Positions 9,110 to 20,114 of a DNA stretch of 64,000 bases are shown in pieces. The DNA comes from Actinophytocola xinjiangensis (GTDB lineage Bacteria > Actinomycetota > Actinomycetes > Mycobacteriales > Pseudonocardiaceae): the NCBI RefSeq assembly GCF_001921215.1, contig NZ_MSIF01000016.1:124001-188000 (forward strand), read 5' to 3'. Made by a program: the position numbers and the translations under genes. Positions within the stretch are counted from its first letter, which is position 1, and every line of letters begins with the position of its first letter. Under the pieces are notes generated by a model. It was not told where the DNA came from. It made no database searches and worked only from the letters and a program-made list of their open reading frames with translations.

Positions 9110-9345
9110 CGCGCGCACCCCTTCGTGGCGAGCACCGCGCGCAACGCGCCGACGGTCGGCACGGACCGCACCTCCTCGAACGCGAACGACACGCCGTAGG
9201 CCTCCTCCAGGGTCACCACCAGCTCCAGGTGGCGCAGGCTGGTCCACTCCGGCAGGGTGGCCGGCCCGTCCTCGTCGGTGACGCTGGTGACCGGCACCGC
9301 GAGCACGGCGGCGACCAGTTCGTTGAGCTGGGCCGACGCACTCAT
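9106..9345 (-). CDS. second discrete acyl carrier protein
   Basis: 79 residues. The four-helix ACP profile has a probable phosphopantetheine Ser36 in LPEWTSLRHLELV, then the usual acidic helix II (TLEEAYGVSF) and SVPTVGALRAVL. It sits between the MFS exporter and the FkbH-KASIII fusion with ATGA-type overlaps on both sides, which suggests fixed stoichiometry with the fusion. It resembles the FkbH-partner ACP at 4447-4683 more than the NRPS carrier domains. It could be the acceptor or donor carrier for the KASIII step. Confidence 0.88.
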   Translation of the reverse strand: MSASAQLNELVAAVLAVPVTSVTDEDGPATLPEWTSLRHLELVVTLEEAYGVSFAFEEVRSVPTVGALRAVLATKGCAR

Positions 9346-10730
9346 CGCCGCACCCCGGCCGGCACGGCCGCGTCCTCGTCGGTGTCCACGTCCGTCGGCA
9401 CGGTCGACGCCTCCGCCGGCGGTTCGGTGTCCTGGTCGGGCAGCAGGGTCTCCACCCGGCGGACCGACGGCGAGAGGAACGCGGCCACGGCGAGCGCGGT
9501 GCCCAGCACACCGATGACCACGAACATCAGCCCGATCGCACCGGCCTGCCCGGTGCCCACGAGCCAGCCCAGCGACTCGGCGCCGCCACTGCCCGGCGTC
9601 ATCCACGGGGTGATCACCGACTCGATCAGCGGGCCGGCCATCACCGTGGCGATCGGGATGGACATCTCCTCGACGAACTGGCGGGCCGCGAACACCCGGC
9701 CCTGCATGTGCGGCTCCACCTTCTCCTGCCACACGGTGTTGGTGTACCCGTCGATGATCGGGATGCACAGGTGCACGACGATCAGCGCGACGCCCAGGAA
9801 CAGGATCATGTCGGTGACGCCGTAGAGCACGCGGCCGACGAGGCTGAACGCGACGGTCGCCCACAGCACGCGGACCATCTTGTCCTTGGGGGACTTCAGC
9901 ACGCCGATGAGCAGGGCGCCCGCGACCCCGCCGATCGCGCCGGTGGCCAGGACCAGCGCGAGCGAGCCGGCGTCGTCGCCGGTACGGGCCAGGGCCATCG
10001 GGCGCAGCAGCAGGTAGCCGACGGAGGCCAGGACGTTGATGCCGATCAGGAACAGCTCCACGTTGCGCAGCGACTTGTTGCGCAGGATGTAGCGGAAGCC
10101 GGTCAGGCAGTCCTGCCAGAACTTCGGGCGCTGCTCACCCTCCGGTGCCTTCGGTGTGGGCGGCAGGGTCACCAGCATCACCGTGCCCACGGCGAACAGG
10201 AACGTCACCAGGTCGATCAGCAGCACGGTCTCCAGGCTGGCGACGGTCAACAGCATCGCGGCCACCAGCGGTGCGAACAGCTCGGGGGTGGAGCGCACCG
10301 CGAACATCATCGCGTTGCCCCGGGTGTAGTTGGCCTTCGCGAGCATCGTGGTGATGGTCGCCTGGAACACCGGGACCTGGAACGCCATGAACGAGCCGGA
10401 CACGAAGTTGATCAGGTACAGGTGCCACATGGCGGTGGAGTCGGTGGCGAACAGCACGACCATGGTCACCGTCGCGAGCCCGGAACCGAGATCGGACAAC
10501 AACATCGTGAGTTTTCGGTTCCACCGGTCGATGAACGTGCCGGCGACCGGGCTGAAGATCACCGTGCCGGCGAAGGCGAAGAACATGGTGAGGGCGAACT
10601 CGGTCGTGCTCCCGGTCGCGTCCCACACCCAGATACTGATGGCGAAGTTCGTCATCCTGGTGCCGATGACCGACAGGAACTGTCCGCACCAGAGGACGAA
10701 GAACGCGGCGAAACCGCTTGGTCGCAACAT
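9342..10730 (-). CDS. MFS transporter, probable product exporter
   Basis: 462 residues from ATG 10730 (MLRPSGFAAFFVLWCGQFLS). Twelve hydrophobic segments and the MFS loop 2-3 signature region around FIDRWNRKLTMLLSDLGSG place it with drug/macrolide-type MFS efflux proteins. A long hydrophilic tail rich in Pro, Thr and Asp (about the last 45 residues) follows the final helix. It lies inside the biosynthetic operon, 25 nt after the NRPS stop and overlapping the next ACP, so it probably exports the product and gives self-resistance. Confidence 0.9.
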   Translation of the reverse strand: MLRPSGFAAFFVLWCGQFLSVIGTRMTNFAISIWVWDATGSTTEFALTMFFAFAGTVIFSPVAGTFIDRWNRKLTMLLSDLGSGLATVTMVVLFATDSTAMWHLYLINFVSGSFMAFQVPVFQATITTMLAKANYTRGNAMMFAVRSTPELFAPLVAAMLLTVASLETVLLIDLVTFLFAVGTVMLVTLPPTPKAPEGEQRPKFWQDCLTGFRYILRNKSLRNVELFLIGINVLASVGYLLLRPMALARTGDDAGSLALVLATGAIGGVAGALLIGVLKSPKDKMVRVLWATVAFSLVGRVLYGVTDMILFLGVALIVVHLCIPIIDGYTNTVWQEKVEPHMQGRVFAARQFVEEMSIPIATVMAGPLIESVITPWMTPGSGGAESLGWLVGTGQAGAIGLMFVVIGVLGTALAVAAFLSPSVRRVETLLPDQDTEPPAEASTVPTDVDTDEDAAVPAGVRR

Positions 10731-10755
10731 GATCGTGCATTCCTTCCGTAAGGTT

Positions 10756-13700
10756 CTAGCGGTTGCGCAGGCGCAGGAGCGCGGCCTGGACGTCCCTCCG
10801 GAAACCGTCGGCGGTCTCCCGGTCGTAGACCTCGGCGTTGTAGCCGATGTCCAGCCGAAGCCGGCCGCCGACGATGACCCCGCCGACGTCCAGGTCGTAG
10901 GGCCACACACCGGTGCCGTCGTCGGTCGGGCCGTAGTCGGCCTGGCACACGGCGAACAGGTCGTCGGTCCCGGTGACCTCGTCGAAGCCGAAGTCGCCCA
11001 TGTAGTTGACGGCGAGCCGGGGGGCCCGCACCTCGGCGAGCCGCGCGCGGGACTCGCTGCCCGGCCCGGCGAAACGCAGGTGCCCGTAGCCGATCCCGTT
11101 GCGGGGCACCGCGGCCAGCTGCGCGGCCACCTCCGCGACGCCGGCCTCGTCGCCGGTCCCGGGAGTGAGGCGGACCAGCACCGGGTACAGCACCTGGAAC
11201 CAGCCGACCGTGCGGGAGGGATCCAGGTCGGCGAACAGGTCCTCCCGGCCGTGCCCGGTGGTCGCGAGCAGACAGCTGTCGCCGCCGGTTCGCGCGGCGA
11301 CGGCGCCGGCCACCGCCCAGACGATCAGGTCACGCACGCCGACCCGAAGCCGCCGGGTGAGGTCGTGCAGCCCGACGGTCTGCTCGACGGTCAGGGTGCC
11401 GCTGACCGCCGCGTCGGCGGCGAGCCGGGCCACCGCGTCCGGGCGGTCCCTGGGCACCGAGGCGTCCTCGGCGCAGGTCTGGGCGAGCCAGTACGGCAGC
11501 TCCGCCGAGGCATCCCAGGTGGACAGTCGGGTGGCCCAGGCGCCGTAGGAGGCGGGCAGGGCCGCGAGATCGGGCCGCTCCCCTCCCGCGCACAGCGCCT
11601 GGAGGTCGCCGAGCAGCACGTCGCGGGAGATCGCGTCGGTGACCAGGTGGTGGGCCACGACCAGCAGACGGTCGGGCCGGTCCGCGCCGGTCGCGAAGTG
11701 CTCCACCCGGCAGGTCGGTCCCTCGGCGAGGTCGAGCGATCCCTGTGCCGAGGCGGCGAGCCTCGCCGCCTCGGCGTCCAGCTCGGCACCGCGCAGCCCG
11801 CTCAGGTCGTGGCTGGTGAACGGGACCGCGTCGGCACCCTCGGCGCGGAACTGGGTGACGGTGCCCTCGGCGTCCCGGCGGAACCGCAGGCCCAGGGCGG
11901 CATGCCGGCCGGCCAGCGCGGTCACCGCCTCGGCCAGCGTGGACACCGGCAGGGGACGCCGGACCTCCAGGTAGTAGGGATGGTTGAACCACGCCGGGTC
12001 GGTCATGCTCGGCGCGACGCACTCGAACCACCACCGCTGCGCGGGGGTCAGCGGGACCTCACCGCCGGGCTCCTCGTGGCACACCGGCGCCACCGGAACA
12101 TCCTGGGCCCTCGCGTCGAGGTCGAGCGCGGCGATGGTGCGCCGCTCGGTCAGCTCCCGCGCCGAGAGCCGCAGCCCGGCGTCGACCGCGTGGAAGGCCA
12201 CCGCGATGGCCTGCAGGGAGTCGCCGCCCAACTCGTAGAAGTCGTCGTGGATCCCGACGACCGGCACCCGGAGGACCTCGCGGAGGATCGCGGCCAGGGT
12301 GCGTTCCCGTTCGGTGCGGGGCTCGTTGTCGCCGCGTCCCGGGGAGAACCCGGTGGCCACGGCGTCGGCGATCCGCGCCGCGGTGGTCAGCTCGCCGGCG
12401 ACGTCGAGCGCGAGAGGGTTCGGCTGACCGGGGGTGCCGGTGGGAGGCGCGTCCAACGTCCAGAGACGCTGCGCGTAGCCGAGCGGGGTGTCCCGGGGCA
12501 GCTCGACGGCACCCTCGGGAACCGCGCCCACCCGGGCGGCGCCGACGGCGACCAGTGCCGCCAGCTCGGGGTCGGTGGGCGTCGAGCTGAACACCACCGC
12601 CCGCCCGGCGGCGGCCTGGGCACGCACCAGCCGGGCCGTCTCCCCCGCGCCCGAGCCGGCGGGATCGAGCGCGAGCGCCGGCACCGGGCCGTGCGTGTCC
12701 CGGTAGGCCGTCCTGGCGACCCAGGTGGCGACGGCCGTCGCGACCTGGGCGGGATCGTGCTCGTCCACGCCGTAGCGACGCGTCCAGCCGGCCAGGTCGA
12801 TCACCTCGGCGACCTCGCCGAGGCGTGCGGTGAGTCCGGCGAGGACACCTGCCCACGACTGGCCGGCGAGGGCCGGCGACGGTGGACAGAGCCCGACGAC
12901 GAGCCCGGCGGCGGTGCGTTCGCGGTAGCCGGCCACGGCGTCGAGCAGGTCCGCCAGCGCCCGTTCCAGGACCGCGACCCCGGCCACCAGGTCGGTCGTG
13001 CCGGCCAGCAGGTCCTCCCAGCGCAGCAACAGCACGTGCAGCGCGGCCGGATCGTCGCCGAACGGGCCGTCCTGGTCCAGCAGCGGACGCAGAACCTGGC
13101 CGGGGGTCGAGCGGCGCACCGACAGGCCGGGGGCGCCGAGCAGGTCCGACCAGAACCGCAGCGTGGGCGCCAGGTCGTCCGGCCCGAACGGCGACCCGAA
13201 CGCCGACCGGAACGACGATGCGAGCACGACCGGGCGGCCGGGGCCGGCGGCGGTCGCGGCGGCTCCGACGGCCGAGTCCGGCGCGGCGGTGAGCCGGTCC
13301 ACCAGGTCGCAGTAGGCGGCGACCAACCGGCCCGCCTCGTCCGGCCCGTACTGGTCGAGCGGGTGGCTCAGATCGACCTCCAGCTCGTCGCCCTGCCAGT
13401 TCAGGGTGAGCAGCGCGTCGAAGTCCGCGACGGCCGACCCGATCGGCAGCGCCGTCACGTCGAGGCCGGCGAAGTCCGGGTCCTCGTCGGGGAGGTCGGC
13501 GTAGTTCAGCACGCACCGCAGCGGGTTGCGCGCCGTCGCCGGTGACACGCGCATCGGCAGGGGGAACGGCAGTTGGTGCGCCTGCGCCTGGGTCACCACC
13601 TGGTGCACGCGCCGGGCCAGGCCACGGAAACTGGGGCGGCCGGCGACGTCGAGCCGCAGCGGCACCAGGTCGGCGAAGCAGCCCGGCACGTCCCGCGACT

Positions 13701-16700
13701 CCGGGGCGTCCCGGCCGAGCACCGGCATGCCGACCACGAGGTCGGACTCGCCGGTCTCGGCATGCAGCAGCGTCGCGAACACCGCGAGCAGCACCGCGTG
13801 CGGGGTCACGCCCTCCCCGCGGGCCAGCTCACGCACGGCCAGGCCGGTGGCGGCCGGCAACCGCCGGGTGACCCGCCCGCCGACCCCACCGGCCGCCGGC
13901 GCGCTCCCGGCCGGCAGGGCGACCGGCGCCGGCGCGTCGCGCAGCGCCGTACGCCAGAAGTCGAGCGTGGTGTCGAGCTCCGGGCCGGACAGGCGCCGCT
14001 GCTGGTGATGGGCGAAGTCCCGGTACCGCAGCACCGGCTCGGCCAGCGGACTCGGCGCACCGGCGGCGAACGCGTCGTACAGTGTGGACAGTTCGGTGAG
14101 CAGGATCCCCCACGAGGCGGCGTCGCACACGATGTGGTGCATGCCGACCAGCAGGTAGTGGTCGGTGTCGGTGGCCCGCAACAACTCCACCCGCAGCAGC
14201 GGCCCCTCATCGAGCGGGTACCGGTACTCCGCGTGGGCCGACACGTGCGCCGCGACCTCACGGTCCACGTCCGCGCCGAGCGCGCGCACCCCGCACCACA
14301 CCGGCAGCGCGTCCCGCACGACCGGGACGGGCACGCCGTCGCGCTCGGCGAAGGTCGTGCGCAACACCTCGTGCCGGCGGGCCACCTCCACGACGGCGGC
14401 CTCGAACGCGGCCACGTCCAGCGGGCCGCGCAGGCGTGCGGCGAACGTCGTGTTGCCGCCGGTCCCGTCCTCGCCGAGCCGGCCCGCCGCCCACAGCCGT
14501 CGCTGCACGGCCGAGGCGACCGGCTCGGCGTCCACCCTGGACAGGGCCGGGGTCGACGCCGGGGGCGCGTCGGCCGCACCGTCGAGCACGGCGGCGAGGC
14601 CGGCGACGGTGGGATGGGTGAACAGGTCGTGGAGCGTCACCTCGGTGCCGAACTCGCCGCGCACGCGCGAAAGCAGTTGGGTGGCGAGCAGGGAGTGGCC
14701 GCCGAGCGCGAAGAAGTCCGAGTTCGCCGCCACGTCCGCGACGCCGAGCACCTCGCACCACACCGCCGCGAGGCGGCGCTGGGTCTCCGTGGCCGGGGCG
14801 ACCGCCTCGCCGGTCTGGCCGGTCCCGCTCAACCGGGGCCGGCTCCGCGCCGCCACCACGGCTGGGTCGGCGACCTGCTCGGCGAGGAACGCGGCCCGTT
14901 CGGGATCCGGTTCGGGCAGCGGCAGCCGGCCGGTCACGATCACGGCGAGGGCGGCGAAGTACTCCGGCGTGTACGGGATGTGCGCGAGCGCGTCGGTGGC
15001 CTGGTCGAAACCGGCCGGCGCCGGGTGGTCCTCCGCCCAGTCGACCGTCACGCCCGTGACCCGTGCCCGCAGCACCGCGAGCCGGTCGTCGAGCCGGGCG
15101 AACAGCCCCTCCCAGCCGCGGGACGCCGCCTCCGGCGAGGCCGGGCAGCGCACCAGCGCCAGCGGCGCCGTGCCGCGCGCGCGGAACGCGGTGACCGCCT
15201 GGGCGAGGTCGGTGAACGCCGCGTCGAGCACGGCCGCCACCTCCTGGTCCCCGGCCTCGTCACCGAGGTGGCGCAACCAGTCCTCCCAGCGCAGCAACGC
15301 GATCGTCGTCTCGTCGGAGGTCAGCAGGTGCTGGACCAGCTGGCCGTACGGGGCGGCGACGACGTCCGTGGCGTGGCGGCGCAGGTCGAGCACGAACCGC
15401 AGCGGGTCCAGCAGCGGGGCGGCCGTGAACGTCGCGGCCACCGCGACCCGGTCACGGCGGACCGACGGGAGCGTCACGAGCGCGACGTCGGGGGCGGCGG
15501 TCAGCTCGGTGAGGGTGGCCAGCACCCGGTCGGCGAGCCCGGCGGCGGTGCCGTCCAGGTACAGGTCGGCGTCGTGGTCGAGGACCAGCTCGAACCGGTC
15601 GCCGTCGCGGACCAGGGTGACGAACAGGTCGAAGTCGGTGAGCTGGTTGTCGACCAGGGCTGGGGCGAACCGCACCCCGGCCGCGCTCCCCGGCTCCCCG
15701 CCGGCGTCCGCGACGGTGAACATGACCTGGAACAACGGGTTCACGCCGGGGTCGCGGACGGGCGCGAGCTCCTCCACGACCCGCGCGTAGGGCGCGGCCT
15801 GGTGGCGGAACGCGTCGCCGACCGTGCGGTGCGCGCGCCGGGCGAGGTCACGCCCGGTCGGTTCCCCGGACAGGTCCAGGCGCAGCACGAGCATGTTCGC
15901 GAACGAGCCGATCAGCGGCTCCAGCGCCACCTCGGTCCGGCCGGCCGACGGCATGCCGATCACGAGGTCGTCCTGGCCGGTGGCCTGCCACAGCGCCGAG
16001 GTCAGCCCGGCGAGGGCCACGGCGTTCACCGTCACCCCGGATTCCCTGGCGAACGCCAGCACCGCCGAGCACAGCGCGGCCGGCAGCGGCCGGACGGTAC
16101 GACCGCCCCGGTGTCCCTGGACGACCGGCCGGGGACGGTCGGGCCGAAGGGTGGAGGTCGCGGGCGCGCCGGCGAGCACGTCGCGCCAGTGGTCCAGGTG
16201 GGAGCGCAGCTCCGCCCGCACCCCCGGGCGGGCCTGGCGGGCGGCGAACGCGGTGAAGCTGTCCCGCGGCTCGGGCAGCCGGGCGGGTGCGCCGGCGGCG
16301 TGCTGTCCGTACAGCGCGACGAGGTCGGTGGTGAACACGCCGCCGGACCAGGCGTCGAACACGATGTGGTGCGCGGTGCCGAGCAGCAGGTGCTCCTCGG
16401 TGTCGAGCACCAGCAGCCGGGTCACCAGCAGCGGGCCGGTCCGCAGGTCCAGCGGGGTGGCGCCGAGGTCGGCGGCCTCGCGGTCCTCGGCCTCGGCCCG
16501 CTCCCGGGTGGACAGTCCGGTCAGGTCGACCACCGGCAGCTCGACGGCGACGTGGTCCCGCACGGTCTGGAAGGGACCGTCGGCGTCCTCGCCGAACACC
16601 AGCCGCAGCGACTCCTGCCGGCCGACCAGCGCGGTCAGCGCGGCTCGCAGCGCGGTGACGTCGAGGGGGCCGGTGAGCCGCAGGGCGAACGGGATGTTGT

Positions 16701-16881
16701 AGGCGGCGCGGTCCGGGGCGAGTTGGTCGAGGAACCACAGCTGCGCCTGGGTGAACGACAGGGGTAGGCGGTGCGGGGCGGGAAGGGCGGCGCCGAGCCG
16801 GCGCGACAGCAGCTCACGCTGGTCGGGGCGTAACTCTGCCAGCTCGGCCGACAGATCGGCGAGATCGGTGAGGTCGGTCAT
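10756..16881 (-). CDS. adenylation-less NRPS: C-X-T-C-X-T-E with FkbH-N-like X domains
   Basis: 2041 residues. C1 (about 38-470) has HHIVFDAWS (His171-172, Asp176). X1 (about 478-660) begins VAVAATFTAAPLLDPLRFVL and contains PYGQLVQHLL and LLRWEDWL. T1 carries Ser730 in GGHSLLA. C2 (about 785-1200) has HHIVCDAAS (Asp920). X2 (about 1217-1500) repeats the X signature (SSFRSAFG, LLLRWEDLL) and ends with a decayed HAD-like stretch, PALALDPAG. T2 carries Ser1555 in GGDSLQA. The last domain is epimerisation-like: HHLVTDAIS (Asp1749), TVGWFQVLYPVL, GIGYGHLRF and NYMGDFGF. No A domain (no TSGSTGRPK) and no thioesterase are present. X resembles the N-terminal domain of FkbH at 4676-6541. Loading in trans is implied. 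Leu17 is a rare TTA codon. Confidence 0.88.
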   Translation of the reverse strand: MTDLTDLADLSAELAELRPDQRELLSRRLGAALPAPHRLPLSFTQAQLWFLDQLAPDRAAYNIPFALRLTGPLDVTALRAALTALVGRQESLRLVFGEDADGPFQTVRDHVAVELPVVDLTGLSTRERAEAEDREAADLGATPLDLRTGPLLVTRLLVLDTEEHLLLGTAHHIVFDAWSGGVFTTDLVALYGQHAAGAPARLPEPRDSFTAFAARQARPGVRAELRSHLDHWRDVLAGAPATSTLRPDRPRPVVQGHRGGRTVRPLPAALCSAVLAFARESGVTVNAVALAGLTSALWQATGQDDLVIGMPSAGRTEVALEPLIGSFANMLVLRLDLSGEPTGRDLARRAHRTVGDAFRHQAAPYARVVEELAPVRDPGVNPLFQVMFTVADAGGEPGSAAGVRFAPALVDNQLTDFDLFVTLVRDGDRFELVLDHDADLYLDGTAAGLADRVLATLTELTAAPDVALVTLPSVRRDRVAVAATFTAAPLLDPLRFVLDLRRHATDVVAAPYGQLVQHLLTSDETTIALLRWEDWLRHLGDEAGDQEVAAVLDAAFTDLAQAVTAFRARGTAPLALVRCPASPEAASRGWEGLFARLDDRLAVLRARVTGVTVDWAEDHPAPAGFDQATDALAHIPYTPEYFAALAVIVTGRLPLPEPDPERAAFLAEQVADPAVVAARSRPRLSGTGQTGEAVAPATETQRRLAAVWCEVLGVADVAANSDFFALGGHSLLATQLLSRVRGEFGTEVTLHDLFTHPTVAGLAAVLDGAADAPPASTPALSRVDAEPVASAVQRRLWAAGRLGEDGTGGNTTFAARLRGPLDVAAFEAAVVEVARRHEVLRTTFAERDGVPVPVVRDALPVWCGVRALGADVDREVAAHVSAHAEYRYPLDEGPLLRVELLRATDTDHYLLVGMHHIVCDAASWGILLTELSTLYDAFAAGAPSPLAEPVLRYRDFAHHQQRRLSGPELDTTLDFWRTALRDAPAPVALPAGSAPAAGGVGGRVTRRLPAATGLAVRELARGEGVTPHAVLLAVFATLLHAETGESDLVVGMPVLGRDAPESRDVPGCFADLVPLRLDVAGRPSFRGLARRVHQVVTQAQAHQLPFPLPMRVSPATARNPLRCVLNYADLPDEDPDFAGLDVTALPIGSAVADFDALLTLNWQGDELEVDLSHPLDQYGPDEAGRLVAAYCDLVDRLTAAPDSAVGAAATAAGPGRPVVLASSFRSAFGSPFGPDDLAPTLRFWSDLLGAPGLSVRRSTPGQVLRPLLDQDGPFGDDPAALHVLLLRWEDLLAGTTDLVAGVAVLERALADLLDAVAGYRERTAAGLVVGLCPPSPALAGQSWAGVLAGLTARLGEVAEVIDLAGWTRRYGVDEHDPAQVATAVATWVARTAYRDTHGPVPALALDPAGSGAGETARLVRAQAAAGRAVVFSSTPTDPELAALVAVGAARVGAVPEGAVELPRDTPLGYAQRLWTLDAPPTGTPGQPNPLALDVAGELTTAARIADAVATGFSPGRGDNEPRTERERTLAAILREVLRVPVVGIHDDFYELGGDSLQAIAVAFHAVDAGLRLSARELTERRTIAALDLDARAQDVPVAPVCHEEPGGEVPLTPAQRWWFECVAPSMTDPAWFNHPYYLEVRRPLPVSTLAEAVTALAGRHAALGLRFRRDAEGTVTQFRAEGADAVPFTSHDLSGLRGAELDAEAARLAASAQGSLDLAEGPTCRVEHFATGADRPDRLLVVAHHLVTDAISRDVLLGDLQALCAGGERPDLAALPASYGAWATRLSTWDASAELPYWLAQTCAEDASVPRDRPDAVARLAADAAVSGTLTVEQTVGLHDLTRRLRVGVRDLIVWAVAGAVAARTGGDSCLLATTGHGREDLFADLDPSRTVGWFQVLYPVLVRLTPGTGDEAGVAEVAAQLAAVPRNGIGYGHLRFAGPGSESRARLAEVRAPRLAVNYMGDFGFDEVTGTDDLFAVCQADYGPTDDGTGVWPYDLDVGGVIVGGRLRLDIGYNAEVYDRETADGFRRDVQAALLRLRNR
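16831..16833 (-). promoter_or_regulatory. TTA leucine codon in the A-less NRPS
   Basis: In-frame codon 17 (Leu in AELRPDQ) is TTA on the coding strand. TTA is read by the bldA tRNA in streptomycetes and relatives, and its rarity at this GC content suggests developmental gating of translation near the start of the longest gene. Confidence 0.7.
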
Positions 16882-16893
16882 CTCGTTCCCTGG

Positions 16894-17090
16894 TCAGCGG
16901 ACGCTGCGCGGCCGGAGGTCGGTCCACACCTGCTCGATGTGGTCGAGGCAGTCGGCGCGCGGGCCGGTGAACCCCGCGTCGCGCCACCCCTCGGGGATCT
17001 CGCGCTCGACCGGCCAGAGCGAGTACTGGTCCTCGTGGTTGCGCACCACGCGGAAGCCGGGCTCGGCCGCGGTGGCCGGAACTGACGTGT

Positions 17091-17094
<4 letters not shown>
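16894..17094 (-). CDS. MbtH-like NRPS chaperone
   Basis: 66 residues with the family core: [15 protein letters not shown], then [12 protein letters not shown] and the C-terminal [14 protein letters not shown]. MbtH-like proteins bind NRPS adenylation domains and are needed for their folding or activity. The only A domains here are in the A-T and C-A-T proteins upstream in the operon, so one or both are its probable partners. The ATG overlaps the PKS stop (ATGA), and 12 nt separate it from the large NRPS. Confidence 0.97.

Positions 17095-20110
<3,016 letters not shown>

Positions 20111-20114
<4 letters not shown>

Noticed and set aside
10330-13545. A plus-strand open frame over 1000 codons long opposite the large NRPS
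   Set aside because: In 72% GC DNA the frame antisense to a real gene is often open. The translation is Gly/Arg/His-rich low complexity with no motif, while the minus strand shows clear C, T and E domains.
13573-16767. A second very long plus-strand open frame, also opposite the NRPS
   Set aside because: Same reason: repetitive Arg/Gly/Gln-rich composition, no ribosome site, and an unbroken domain series on the other strand.
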